Assembly: GCA_026004415.1 (NCBI GenBank)
Contig: BPJC01000001.1
Span: forward strand, 124,001 to 188,000
Origin: Patescibacteria group bacterium
GTDB taxonomy: Bacteria; Patescibacteriota; Microgenomatia; UBA1406; GWC2-37-13
Reading direction: 5' to 3'
DNA: 64,000 nt
A program made the translations under genes and the position numbers. The notes under the pieces were generated by a model. That model searched no databases, had not been told where the DNA came from, and was given only the letters and a program-made list of their open reading frames with translations. Numbering within the stretch: position 1 is the stretch's first letter; each line of letters opens with the position of its first letter. Below are positions 44,158-53,604 of this stretch, piece by piece.

Positions 44158-44947
44158 TATATTCGTCAATGTTATTATTATTGCCTAAATCAAGCCAGGT
44201 GCTGTTGGTTATATATCCTATGATATTTTTGTTGGGAATCAGTTTTTTAAGTATTGCATCTAGTTCAAATCTATCCTGATTAGGAAAGTATCTAAATATT
44301 TCTGAATCTAAAATATAGATACCAGTATTTACAATCACACTTTTTTGTTGATGTTGTTTGCCGTAAAACTTTAATAAGTTTATGCCTTCAAGAGTTATCT
44401 GACCATAGAGATCTGGTTTATTGCTTGGACTTACCACAACTGTAGCTAAAGGTTTATAAGTTGCGTGAAAGTTTAATAATTTGCCAATATCAAGATTGGT
44501 TAAAATATCTGCATAATAAACTAAAAAAGGAAACAAAAGTTTTGTTCTCAACTGTTTAATTGCCCCTCCTGTGTCTAATCTTTTACTCTCTAAAACAAAG
44601 TTAAGTTTTAAACTATTAAACTCTCTAGGTTTAATAGCAGTTTTAAGTTCAGTTGTGTTTTTATCTATGCAGATGAAAACCTCTTGAATTCCTGATTTCT
44701 CTAATTTTTTCAAGATATAATAAATTGCTGGTTTGTTTTTTATTTTCAAAAGCGACTTAACTGGTTGATTAGCTGTTTTGTTGGGATCTCCAGCCAGTAC
44801 TACTGCTGTTTTTATATTAGTTTGAAAATACTCTGATAAGTACTTTTCTATAATACTTGATCTGTTTTCTCCTTGAGTGCTGGAGGCAAGGTTGTCAATT
44901 TTATTTAATAAACTGCTGTCTAAGGTTATAGTAATTCTTTTTTTCAT
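44132..44947 (-). CDS. Ribbon-helix-helix DNA-binding domain fused to a sugar nucleotidyltransferase-like domain
   Basis: A 271-aa fusion. Residues 1-44 (ITITLDSSLLNKIDNLAS, then NRSSIIEKYLSEYF) form a CopG/MetJ-type ribbon-helix-helix domain. From residue 47 on it resembles NTP-transferase sugar pyrophosphorylases: AVVLAGDP, VKSLLKIKNKPAIYYILKKL, the FLVYYADILTNLD acidic site and NTGIYILDSEIF. The glycine-rich nucleotide loop GGxGTR is replaced by GDPNKT, so catalysis may be impaired, although the downstream Lys and Asp are kept. It sits at the edge of the polysaccharide region, so it may sense a nucleotide sugar and act on DNA. A TATAAT lies 6 nt before the start. Confidence 0.8.
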   Translation of the reverse strand: MKKRITITLDSSLLNKIDNLASSTQGENRSSIIEKYLSEYFQTNIKTAVVLAGDPNKTANQPVKSLLKIKNKPAIYYILKKLEKSGIQEVFICIDKNTTELKTAIKPREFNSLKLNFVLESKRLDTGGAIKQLRTKLLFPFLVYYADILTNLDIGKLLNFHATYKPLATVVVSPSNKPDLYGQITLEGINLLKFYGKQHQQKSVIVNTGIYILDSEIFRYFPNQDRFELDAILKKLIPNKNIIGYITNSTWLDLGNNNNIDEYIKNLDLED

Positions 44948-44953
44948 AGCTTT

Positions 44954-44959
44954 ATTATA
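44954..44959 (-). promoter_or_regulatory. -10 box (TATAAT) for the RHH-nucleotidyltransferase gene
   Basis: On the minus strand a perfect TATAAT ends 6 nt before the ATG at 44947, again predicting a leaderless mRNA. No clear -35 box is seen. Confidence 0.5.
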
Positions 44960-44964
44960 CTAGA

Positions 44965-46125
44965 TTACTTGCTAAACCATAAAAAACTCCAGTCTGCTAT
45001 GCCTGCTTGGTTGTTTAGAATAAAGTTAACTGTGAAAAAATAAATCGCGGGCAAGGTAAGTATAAAGGCTAATCTAAATTCTTTTTTGTCAAAAAGTTTT
45101 GCGAATGCTAAATATACAAAAGGTATAATGCTTGCTGAGAATCTGATTATGTCATTGTGAGGTAATGTTGTCAAAAAGGTTGTATAGATTAAAATAGCAG
45201 AAGCATACAGATAATTTTTTTGTTTTATTAAAATTATTCCTGCAAGAAAGAAAATCAAATAGTAAAAAATAATTTCTTCAAGCCAGATGTTTCCTACCCA
45301 GACTGCAGTTTTATCAAACTGAGAAAAAGGCAGACTCATCTGGAGATTATTAAGTCTTTGGACTCTAAAGTAAATAAAAAAATCTCCTGTTTTAAGATAG
45401 TAAAAGTAAAAAAGTAAAACCACAGTTGCTGAAGGAATAAATAGAAAGGAATATTTTATGATATTCTGTTTTTTAAATCTGTGGGTAAGATCATTTGTAA
45501 CATAATAAAGAAAAAAAGCAGGTAATAATACTATGTTCTGCAACTTTGTTAAAACAGACAAACTAAAGACAATTGCTGACTTAAACAATCTTTTGTTTTC
45601 TGAAAGTATAAAACTTAGTAAGGTTAAAAACATAAGTATAGGTTCAGGAGCTATGATATTTCTGGTTACAAAAATCCTTGCTGGAAAAAGAGTAAAAACA
45701 AAAACAGCAAAATATGGATGATTTGTTTTTGACTTTATAAACTCAAAAAAAAGCAGATTCAATAGAAAAGAAAACACAAAATTGACAAACAAACCAGCTA
45801 TAGGTAGTATAGGAATCACTACCCCTGCAATCTTTATTAAAAAAGGATATAAAGGTAGGTGAGCAGTAAAATAAGCCTCTGGAGTATTGGTTATCAACAT
45901 ATACCTGATTTTTTCCAGATCATAATTAGTTTTTGCAACAATAAGATAGTTAGGTCCGTCCCAGTTCTGATAGATGTTTATTAAGCCTTTGTTATTTAGT
46001 TTTAAAAACAATAATTGGTCTAATTTTAGATAAAAAGGCAATAAAACAAAAACAATAGGTAGAAAGGTTATCAAAAATATAATTAAAAGATGTCGCAAAT
46101 TAAGATTGATTGATTTTATTGTCAT
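44965..46125 (-). CDS. GT-C type membrane glycosyltransferase, PIG-V-like
   Basis: A 386-aa polytopic membrane protein. The first extracytoplasmic loop carries YQNWDGPNYLIVAKTNY, close to the WDGxxYxxIA motif of PIG-V-type mannosyltransferases, with HLPLYPFLIK after it and FTLFPARIFVTRN in a later loop. Such enzymes use a polyprenyl-phosphate sugar on the outer face of the membrane. It overlaps the flippase gene by 26 nt and belongs to the surface-polysaccharide block. The sugar and acceptor are not deducible. Confidence 0.7.
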   Translation of the reverse strand: MTIKSINLNLRHLLIIFLITFLPIVFVLLPFYLKLDQLLFLKLNNKGLINIYQNWDGPNYLIVAKTNYDLEKIRYMLITNTPEAYFTAHLPLYPFLIKIAGVVIPILPIAGLFVNFVFSFLLNLLFFEFIKSKTNHPYFAVFVFTLFPARIFVTRNIIAPEPILMFLTLLSFILSENKRLFKSAIVFSLSVLTKLQNIVLLPAFFLYYVTNDLTHRFKKQNIIKYSFLFIPSATVVLLFYFYYLKTGDFFIYFRVQRLNNLQMSLPFSQFDKTAVWVGNIWLEEIIFYYLIFFLAGIILIKQKNYLYASAILIYTTFLTTLPHNDIIRFSASIIPFVYLAFAKLFDKKEFRLAFILTLPAIYFFTVNFILNNQAGIADWSFLWFSK

Positions 46126-47584
46126 TTTTAAGCAAACTTAAAAATCTAGTAATAATCTCTTGTGTTTCCAAAACTAAGACTGTTGCTAAATAACTTGAGG
46201 CTGAAACTACTGCAAGCACCACGGCAACTGTTAATTGATTTAAGCTCATATAGTTTAATAAAGTTTTTGTGATAAAAAATGTGGCAATCATAATTAAGCT
46301 AGCTTGCAGGGCTGTCTTTATTGATTTTATGATATCGATCTTAACTATTTTTTTAACTACATAGATAACAAAAACAGATGTTATGCCTATTATTACAAAA
46401 ATAATAGGCAGGTATATATAGTTTTCTGTGCCTTGCGACAATAAAAATAAAGTGCCTGACCACATTATAACAGTCCAGATGAACATAAACCTTAAACTAA
46501 TATTAACTTTTCCAATACCATTTAAAAAATTTATAAAAGGAGATGTGAAGATAACTAGAATTGATGAGATGGAAAACAAATAAAACATTGGTAGAGCTGT
46601 ATGCCATTTGTTGTAGTATTTAGGAAAGATAAGCAAAAAATCCTTAAAGATTAGCATGGCACCTATTATTAGAGGAAAAGTTATTAAGGTAGCATATTTT
46701 AAGTAGGTAGTAAGATAATACTTAAGTTTTTCTTTGTCTGTCTGGTTTCTAGAAAATAAAGGGAAAAACACCCTGTTTAAATTATCTATAACAATTCTTA
46801 TAAATATTTCTGCATATTTTTTTGCAAAACTTAAGTAACCTAAATTATTAAGTCCAATGCTTCTGCTTAAATAAATTGTCCAGAAATCATCTTTAATTAA
46901 GGCTAAAAATGAAGTGCCTTGAAACATTAGTCCAAATCTTAATAGTGCTTTAAGTCGTTTAAAAGAAAACAGTAGTTTTGGCTTCCAAGGTTGAAATAAA
47001 TATAAAAGAGTTGCTCCAATTGTTGACCTTAACAAGACACCTGCAACAATACCCCATAAAGGATTATTGTAAAGAGTAAAGATAATAACAGTTAAATAAA
47101 ATACTGTGTTTTCAATTCCTTGAACTAAAACATTTTTATAAATCTGAATATTTTTTTCTAAAATTACAGAGATTGGTGTTTTTAAAGCAAAAAATAAGAA
47201 TGAGAGCAGAACTGCCAAATAAATATATTTAGTTTCAGCCGGAAGTTGGTTTATATTTGGAAAGATTTTTTTCATAAACACAATACCTAAGACAATAGCA
47301 ATGCTTGTAACAAAGGTCTGAAAATAAAAAACCGAGTTAAGGTCTTTGTCATCTACCTTTTGTTTAGTTATCAAAGCCGCAGGCAAGCCTAAATTGGTTA
47401 TATAGTTTAGAAATGAAAGACTAGCCAAAACAGTGTTGTATATTCCCAATACTTCAGCTGATGATTTATAGCTGATTAGAAAAAAACTGACAAACCCCAA
47501 CAGAGCAGTGTATCCACTATGTGTAAACAGAGCTAAGCTACTTAAAAAGCCTCGTTTTTTTTCAGTTGAAAATGAGTCATCCAT
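46100..47584 (-). CDS. Wzx-like oligosaccharide flippase (MOP superfamily)
   Basis: A 494-aa protein with about 12-14 hydrophobic helices. It starts with a short charged tail followed by SLALFTHSGYTALLGFVSFFLIS; the segments GIYNTVLASLSFLNYITNLGLPAALI and LSRSIGLNNLGYLSFAKKYAEIFIRI are typical of polysaccharide-biosynthesis flippases (RfbX/Wzx), which move lipid-linked oligosaccharides across the membrane. It is the central transport gene of the glycosyltransferase block and overlaps the next GT-C gene. Confidence 0.85.
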   Translation of the reverse strand: MDDSFSTEKKRGFLSSLALFTHSGYTALLGFVSFFLISYKSSAEVLGIYNTVLASLSFLNYITNLGLPAALITKQKVDDKDLNSVFYFQTFVTSIAIVLGIVFMKKIFPNINQLPAETKYIYLAVLLSFLFFALKTPISVILEKNIQIYKNVLVQGIENTVFYLTVIIFTLYNNPLWGIVAGVLLRSTIGATLLYLFQPWKPKLLFSFKRLKALLRFGLMFQGTSFLALIKDDFWTIYLSRSIGLNNLGYLSFAKKYAEIFIRIVIDNLNRVFFPLFSRNQTDKEKLKYYLTTYLKYATLITFPLIIGAMLIFKDFLLIFPKYYNKWHTALPMFYLFSISSILVIFTSPFINFLNGIGKVNISLRFMFIWTVIMWSGTLFLLSQGTENYIYLPIIFVIIGITSVFVIYVVKKIVKIDIIKSIKTALQASLIMIATFFITKTLLNYMSLNQLTVAVVLAVVSASSYLATVLVLETQEIITRFLSLLKNDNKINQS

Positions 47585-47687
47585 TTATTGTTTTAAATAA
47601 TCCGATGTATATTTTAACAATTATTTTAAAAATATCTGATTGTTTATAAACATCATTATAAAGCATTCTGGCTAATTTTATTAGTTG

Positions 47688-48948
47688 TTATTCTTTATAG
47701 AGCGTAACTGTTTTGTTAGACCAAACTGGATTCTTTTTACTACACTGGTCATAACAGATTTCAAATCTGTTCATAGAGCTTTCATCTTCTTTGAATTTAT
47801 GAACAAACTTTAGCAGATACAAAACACCGTTTCTGTATTCATAATGAGGCGTTGACCGCAAGCTAAAGGTTCTGTCGGTTGAAGTTTTTGCTATAATTTC
47901 AGCTAATTTGACTTGATTTGATATAGATCCTGAAGATAAACTAAATACTCTGTTTTCAATTAAAGTAATTATTAGGCAGAAAACTACACTAGATAAAAAT
48001 AGTTTATTTTTGATAATTTTAAAGTTTAGTTTCTGTGCTATTAGCAAATAAAAAAATGGCAAGAATAAAGCCAAGTAATAATTAAAGTCTCTTTTGAAGA
48101 TAATAAAACTGAAAAAAAATGATATAAGCATAATTTTATTTTTTAAGTCTGATTTTTTTAGCAAGTACATTAGGATTAAAAGAAAAAGAATTAAGTGAAG
48201 CAGTTGGTTTTTAAAAATAAAGGAAAATAAAACTTTCCAGCATCAGATAAAACTTCTATTATCTTCAGAGAGGAATCTTTAGTAAATGAGCCTTTTTTAG
48301 CTATTTCTATTGAGTTTATTAGCAAAACATTATCGTGTCTAATATTAAAGATTATAAAAGGAGCAACTGCCAAGAAAAAACCTAGAATAAAGTTGATTAA
48401 TTGCTTTGGTTTTTGAATAAAGCAGTAAAAACAGTAAAGGCATAAAAAGAACAAACCATAATGGATCTGGAAATAGCAGAAAGCAAAAATCCGAATAAAA
48501 TTGTTAAATACGAGTTGTTAGTTATTTGTTTGAATAATTTGTTAAATATTAAGTAATAACTAAAACCTAAAAGCAAAGCTAGATTAAGATTCCAAATATA
48601 AGTTGTATGTACCAGACTAGAGCTAGAAAAACTAAAGACGAGTAGAAAAAACAACTTTTGGTATTTGTTTAATTCTTTTAAGTTAACTACTATTACGCAG
48701 ATTGACGAGTAAAGCAATATAAACAACATTGTTATCGTATATGGGTGTTTTGAAACTAGACCAAAGATTAGCAATATCTTTTTATTCTCAATCATACTTT
48801 GCAGAGCTATTAAGTCTCTGCCTTGATCTCCTCAGAATACAGCAAAATTTAATCCATAAATAAGCCTTAATATGAACCCAGATGAGATAATTAAAAAAAA
48901 GAAATATGTTATAGTTTGCTTTTTAAATAAGTTCTTTTTTGCCAACAT
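47688..48948 (-). pseudogene. Broken ArnT/GT39-like membrane glycosyltransferase
   Basis: ATG 48948 starts MLAKKNLFKKQTITYFFFL but runs into TGA after NFAVF near 48834; the protein resumes in another frame with GDQGRDLIALQSM, the Asp-containing loop typical of GT39-like CPR enzymes. Further shifts occur near 48425 (TVFTALF to QKPKQLINFILG) and near 48240 (before FSFIFKNQLLHLILF). The last piece ends at 47688. With at least three lesions this gene is inactive unless the assembly is faulty. Its start overlaps the end of the next upstream gene by 40 nt. Confidence 0.8.
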
Positions 48949-50018
48949 ACCTTAATTGCATAGATTAAGTAGATTGCGGTTCCAAATAGTATAATGCTGT
49001 GTTTTATCGCAATATTTTCAGGGTCACTCCATTGAGAGTATCTAATATACGGGTAGTAGGATAAAAGCAAACTAAAGTTTAAGATATTTAAACTCAAAAT
49101 AGACTGGTATATAAAAGGAAGCAAGGTAAAGTAGTTTAGAAAATACCAGGGTTGTATTTCTTTGTAGATTGCAATATACAGCATCAGCAAATGAAATAAA
49201 CCTAATGTTATATAGGACAAGGTTTTGGAGTTTTTATATAAGAAAAGAATTGGAAAATTTAGATACTTTATAAGCACTGATAAAAGGTAGGCAGTATATG
49301 TTTTTACAACTTGTTTGTTTTTGATTAAATAAAAGACGCCTATAAACGAAAAGGCTAGGGCAATTAGATCGTTGTGAAGGTTAATTAAGCCTTCAACTAT
49401 AACTAAAGGATTGGTTGCGAAAAATACTGCGGATCTGTTATCGGTTTTTTTCAGCAAAAACACAGATAAAAGATAAGCTAAATAAAACATAGATTTGGTA
49501 GCAAAATAACTAATTATAAATTTACCGAATGATATAAAACTTGTAATTGATGTAAGGACTAAAAATATAGGTCCGTACGGGTAGGTTCTATGTGTCCAGT
49601 GCATAAATCTTAGCCATGGGTCATTGGGAAAGTCCAACGCTTTTGTTGTGTAGGGATTTTGGTGATAATAAGTTAAGATCTTTGCATCAAATAAGTAATT
49701 AAAAAAATCATGAGATAGAAAATTGTAAGAAAAAAATAGAGTCAAGGCAATTACAATGCTTAACCTAAAAGCTGATACTGCTTTACTCTGTTTTATAAAA
49801 TAATAATGAAAATAGAAGAGACCTATTATAAAAAAAACATAAATATAACTTGATAGTTCTCTGTTGAAATAACCAAGTTGAATAATCCAGTTTCTGAAGT
49901 TCTCCCAAAAGGTTGAGTTTATAAGCGTAAAGTTGAGATCAACTAAAGCATAGCTGTAGATAGAAAAACATATTAAAAATAGGCCATATAATATTAAATT
50001 TATTTTAATTCTCATCAT
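48909..50018 (-). CDS. GT-C membrane glycosyltransferase, MptA/MptB or DUF2029-like
   Basis: A 369-aa polytopic protein. The segment SHDFFNYLFDAKILTYYHQNPY, here in parts (SHDFFNYLFDAK; YYHQNPY), followed by THRTYPYGPIF, matches the pattern of polyprenyl-phosphomannose-dependent mannosyltransferases (acidic residue in the first loop, NPY, PYGP). NPLVIVEGLINLHND is also typical. It probably adds sugars to the envelope polysaccharide outside the membrane. It is divergent from the GT2 gene at 50071 across a 52-bp AT-rich gap. Confidence 0.7.
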   Translation of the reverse strand: MMRIKINLILYGLFLICFSIYSYALVDLNFTLINSTFWENFRNWIIQLGYFNRELSSYIYVFFIIGLFYFHYYFIKQSKAVSAFRLSIVIALTLFFSYNFLSHDFFNYLFDAKILTYYHQNPYTTKALDFPNDPWLRFMHWTHRTYPYGPIFLVLTSITSFISFGKFIISYFATKSMFYLAYLLSVFLLKKTDNRSAVFFATNPLVIVEGLINLHNDLIALAFSFIGVFYLIKNKQVVKTYTAYLLSVLIKYLNFPILFLYKNSKTLSYITLGLFHLLMLYIAIYKEIQPWYFLNYFTLLPFIYQSILSLNILNFSLLLSYYPYIRYSQWSDPENIAIKHSIILFGTAIYLIYAIKVCWQKRTYLKSKL

Positions 50019-50057
50019 TTATATATTTATAATCGTAAATAATTATAAAAAATTTGC

Positions 50058-50063
50058 GATAAT
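50058..50063 (+). promoter_or_regulatory. -10 box (GATAAT) for the glycosyltransferase operon
   Basis: GATAAT ends 7 nt before ATG 50071, predicting a leaderless transcript covering the four glycosyltransferase genes to 53604. Confidence 0.4.
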
Positions 50064-50070
50064 ATAGTTT

Positions 50071-50877
50071 ATGAAACTTGGTTTAATAACTATTAATTAT
50101 AACAATCAAAAAGACACTCAGGAGCTTGTAAAAGGATTGAACAAACAAACAGACAAAAACTTCATTCTTTTTATAGCAGATCATTCAGATAAACAGCCTT
50201 TGAAACTTAGTGTTGAAGATAATGTGATAATCAAATGCTTTGAAAATAATGGTTATTCTGCAGGCGTAAATAAAGGACTTGCTTATTTTGCTTCAAAAGG
50301 TATAAAGCAGTATGTTGTCATCAACAATGACATTAGGGTTACTAAAGACTTTACTGCTAGAATTAAAGAATCTTTTAAATGGTTTAAAGTCTTTGGAGCC
50401 AAGATATATTATGAAAAAGGTTTTGAGTATCATAAAAAATATAGCAAAGATCAGCTTGGCAAGGTTTTATGGTATGCTGGAGGCTGGTTTGACTGGAAGA
50501 ATGCTTATGTTAACCACAGGGGTGTAGATCGGGTAGAGTCTGATGAGTTTAATGTTGTTGAAGAAACAGAGTTTATTACAGGTTGTTTTTTTGCATTTGA
50601 TAAAGATGTCTTTTCTCAAGTAGGTTTTTGGGACGAAAGATATTTTTTGTATTATGAAGATGCTGACTATTCTTTAAGAGTGAAAAAAGCAAACTTTTAT
50701 CTTATTTATAATCCAGAAGTATTTTTGTATCATAAAAATGCTCAATCTACTGATGGTTCTGGCTCTCTTTTTCATCAAAAAATCCAAAGAGAAAGCAGGT
50801 TTAGGTTTGCTTTAAAGTATGCTCCATTGAAAACCAAACTTCATATAATTAAAAATTATTATCTTTATAGAAAATGA
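50071..50877 (+). CDS. Family 2 glycosyltransferase
   Basis: A 268-aa GT-A enzyme of the rhamnosyltransferase-like GT2 type: LGLITINYNNQKDTQELV at the N terminus, NGYSAGVNKGLAY, the metal site in YVVINNDIRVT, ITGCFFAFDKDVF and the FLYYEDADYSLRVKKA motif with the catalytic-base acidic residues. It is cytoplasmic and would add one sugar to a lipid-linked or protein acceptor. It heads a four-gene operon and overlaps the next gene by 4 nt. Confidence 0.88.
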   Translation: MKLGLITINYNNQKDTQELVKGLNKQTDKNFILFIADHSDKQPLKLSVEDNVIIKCFENNGYSAGVNKGLAYFASKGIKQYVVINNDIRVTKDFTARIKESFKWFKVFGAKIYYEKGFEYHKKYSKDQLGKVLWYAGGWFDWKNAYVNHRGVDRVESDEFNVVEETEFITGCFFAFDKDVFSQVGFWDERYFLYYEDADYSLRVKKANFYLIYNPEVFLYHKNAQSTDGSGSLFHQKIQRESRFRFALKYAPLKTKLHIIKNYYLYRK

Positions 50878-51629
50878 TCTGTTCTGTTGTTATACATACA
50901 TATAATGAGGAAAAAAATATCAAAGAGGCAGTAGAGTCTGCGAAACTGTTAACAGATGATATCGTGATTATTGATATGCATAGTAAAGATAATACAGTAG
51001 CGATTGCCAAATCTTTAGGCGCAAGAATAAGGTTTTTTAAGTTTTCTTATTATGTTGAGCCTGCTAGAAACTTTGGTATTAACTCTGCTAAATATAATTG
51101 GGTTTTTATTCTGGATGCTGATGAGAGGATTACTCAACCATTAGCTAAAGAGATAAAAAATAGAGTTGGTAAAGAAAGATACACCCATTATAAACTGCCA
51201 AGAAAAAACCTGTTTCTTAAAAAACATTTTTTAAAGCATGGCGGTTGGTGGCCTGATTATCAATTGAGACTTATTGAAAAACAAAGTTTTGTAAACTGGC
51301 CTAAAGCTATTCACTCAACACCTGAGATTAAGGGAGAGGTTGGGTTTTTAAAAAACCCAATTTTACATTATTTTCATCAGGACTTTAGATCTATGGTTAC
51401 CAAAACAGCATTGTACGAAGAAATCGAGGCAGGTCTTTTATTTGAATACAAAAGACAGGTTTCTGTACCTACTTTTTTTCGCAAGTTTGGCGGTGAGTTA
51501 TATAGAAGGTTGATTAAAAAAAAAGGCTATAAAGATGGCATTTGGGGTGTTTTGGAATCGTTTTATCAGGCATACTCTAAAACTACAACTTGGCTTTATT
51601 TATATGAAAAATACAAGCAGAATACCTAA
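50874..51629 (+). CDS. Family 2 glycosyltransferase (WaaE/KdtX-like)
   Basis: A 251-aa GT2 enzyme with VVIHTYNEEKNIKEAV, IIDMHSKDNTVAIAKSLGA, the DADER metal site in FILDADERI, and GGWWPDYQLRLIEK in the acceptor half. The layout matches LPS-core beta-glucosyltransferases of the WaaE/KdtX type. It overlaps the previous gene by 4 nt and the next by 26 nt, so translation is probably coupled. Donor and acceptor are unknown. Confidence 0.87.
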   Translation: MICSVVIHTYNEEKNIKEAVESAKLLTDDIVIIDMHSKDNTVAIAKSLGARIRFFKFSYYVEPARNFGINSAKYNWVFILDADERITQPLAKEIKNRVGKERYTHYKLPRKNLFLKKHFLKHGGWWPDYQLRLIEKQSFVNWPKAIHSTPEIKGEVGFLKNPILHYFHQDFRSMVTKTALYEEIEAGLLFEYKRQVSVPTFFRKFGGELYRRLIKKKGYKDGIWGVLESFYQAYSKTTTWLYLYEKYKQNT

Positions 51630-52698
51630 AAAGATTGGACTCTATAATCCATATTTAGATGTCCTTGGAGGAGGCGAGCTTCATATTTTATCTATTCTCA
51701 AAGTATTGGAAGATCAGGGTTATAGTATAGATGTGTTTTGGGATCAGGATTTGTCTGAGAAAATACAGACTAACTTTAAACTCAATTTCTCCAGTTTAAG
51801 ATTTAGAAAAAACATTTTCAGACAAAAAAACTTTATAAACACTGTCTTGACTCTAAAAGATTACGATGTTTTTTTTTATGTAAGCGATGGCAGTTATTTT
51901 TTTTCTACTGCAAAAAAAAACTTTGTTTTTTATATGGTTCCTGAACAGAAGCTATTTAATTTTAATCTTTTAACCAAATTAAAACTTTTAAACTGGAGGT
52001 TTATAGCAAACTCAAACTACACCGCCAGCTTAATAAGCAAATGGACTGGAAAAAAAATATCAGTAATTTATCCTTACATTGACAGTCGATTCTACAACTT
52101 TGACTCGGATAAGAAAAAAATAATTCTATCAGTAGGCCGGTTTTTTAAAGGTTTGCATTCTAAAAGACAGGATCTCATTATAAAAACCTTTATAAAACTT
52201 AAACTACAGATTAAACTTCTTAAAGAGTTTAAATTGGTTCTTATTGGCAGAGTGAAAGAAGAAGACTTAGATTATTTTCAGTATATAAAAAAATTAGCAG
52301 GAGACAGAAATGATATTTTAATCTTAAATGATTTATCTGCTGACGATGTTCTCAGTTTTTATAAACAAGCAATGTTTTATTGGCATTTTACAGGTTGGGG
52401 ATTAAGAGAAACCAACAGTTTTGAGAAAGCTGAGCATTTTGGTATTAGCATTGCTGAGGCTATGGCTAGCAAATCAGTTGTTTTTGCCTATGATTTTGGA
52501 GGTCCTGTAGAGATAATAACTCATCGAAAAACAGGTTTTTTAATTCAGAATGAAAAAGATTTGCAGGATTATTTGACGCAGGTTCTCAAAAACAGCAACC
52601 TTAGAAAATCTATTGCAGACAATGCTAGAGCTCATATAATTAAAAATTTTAGTTATTCTGCTTTTTCCAAAAAAGTAGCAGAAGTTGTTTTAAAATAA
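51604..52698 (+). CDS. GT-B glycosyltransferase (family 4-like)
   Basis: A 364-aa GT-B enzyme. ATG 51604 (MKNTSRIPKKIGLYNPYLD) is chosen over an upstream in-frame ATG at 51535 that would lie deep in the preceding gene. N-terminal GGGELHILSILKVLE resembles the acceptor domain; the donor half has ISVIYPYID, ILSVGRFF and HFGISIAEAMASKSVVFAY followed by GGPVEI, equivalent to the E-x7-E nucleotide-sugar site. It belongs to the polysaccharide operon. Confidence 0.87.
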   Translation: MKNTSRIPKKIGLYNPYLDVLGGGELHILSILKVLEDQGYSIDVFWDQDLSEKIQTNFKLNFSSLRFRKNIFRQKNFINTVLTLKDYDVFFYVSDGSYFFSTAKKNFVFYMVPEQKLFNFNLLTKLKLLNWRFIANSNYTASLISKWTGKKISVIYPYIDSRFYNFDSDKKKIILSVGRFFKGLHSKRQDLIIKTFIKLKLQIKLLKEFKLVLIGRVKEEDLDYFQYIKKLAGDRNDILILNDLSADDVLSFYKQAMFYWHFTGWGLRETNSFEKAEHFGISIAEAMASKSVVFAYDFGGPVEIITHRKTGFLIQNEKDLQDYLTQVLKNSNLRKSIADNARAHIIKNFSYSAFSKKVAEVVLK

Positions 52699-52701
52699 AT
52701 T

Positions 52702-53604
52702 ATGAATGATTTGACAGTTGTAATTCCTGTTTATAAAAACGAAGAAAAATTTTTAGAGTTTTTCAATCATAATTTTAAGTATTTTAAAGACATACCGGTT
52801 GTCATAACAGATGATTATCCTTTGTCTCAATTAGGGAAAAAATTACCAAAACTTCCTAATATTTTATACACGCTTAATAAAAAGAACTTGGGTTTTAGCT
52901 TAAATGTCAACAAAGGTGTAAAACTTGCCAAAACCAAGTATGTATTGATTTTAAACAGTGATGTTAAGTTGGTTAATGATAAGTTTAAAGAAGTTTTAAA
53001 AAGATTTAAGCCAAATATTTTTGCTTTTTCTTTAAAGCAAAAGGAAAAGAACAATCAATTTGTAGGCAGGAATATTTTGTTTTTCAAAAGAGGTTTGTTT
53101 GTTCATTCAGCTGTTAAGTCGTTTTCTAATGATTATAATGCTTGGGCTGATGGAGGAGCAATGTTGGTTTCTCGCAGAAAGTTTCTAAGGTTGGGTGGCT
53201 TTTCCAGCCTTTATAAACCTTTTTACTGGGAAGATATAGATCTTTCTTATCAGGCATGGAAGATGGGTTGGCGGATTTATTTTGTAAATGATTTTTATGT
53301 TGAACATCATCATGAAACCACAATTGGCAAGTACTTTAAAAAGAAGTATGTAACAACAATTGCCTATCGCAATCAATTATATTTTTGTTGGAGAAATATA
53401 ACAGATCTGGATTTGTTGATAAAACACATTCTATTTTTGCCGGTGAATTTAATTCTTATTGGATTTAAAGATCCTTTGTTTTTAATTGGTTTTTTTTGGG
53501 CTTTGTTGACAATCTTTAAGCCTTTGAAAGAAAGGATTAAGTTTTCAAAATTTAAATTAAGCGACAAAACTGTTTTGAGAGTATTTAAAGATAGAATAAA
53601 GTAA
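52702..53604 (+). CDS. Family 2 glycosyltransferase with C-terminal membrane segment
   Basis: A 300-aa GT2 enzyme: TVVIPVYKNEEKFLEFF, NLGFSLNVNKGVKLA, the metal site NSDVKL, DGGAMLVSRRKFLRLGGF and the FYWEDIDLSYQAWKMGW motif. A hydrophobic stretch near residues 240-275 may anchor it to the membrane. It ends the operon and its last 20 nt overlap the convergent membrane-protein gene. Confidence 0.87.
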   Translation: MNDLTVVIPVYKNEEKFLEFFNHNFKYFKDIPVVITDDYPLSQLGKKLPKLPNILYTLNKKNLGFSLNVNKGVKLAKTKYVLILNSDVKLVNDKFKEVLKRFKPNIFAFSLKQKEKNNQFVGRNILFFKRGLFVHSAVKSFSNDYNAWADGGAMLVSRRKFLRLGGFSSLYKPFYWEDIDLSYQAWKMGWRIYFVNDFYVEHHHETTIGKYFKKKYVTTIAYRNQLYFCWRNITDLDLLIKHILFLPVNLILIGFKDPLFLIGFFWALLTIFKPLKERIKFSKFKLSDKTVLRVFKDRIK

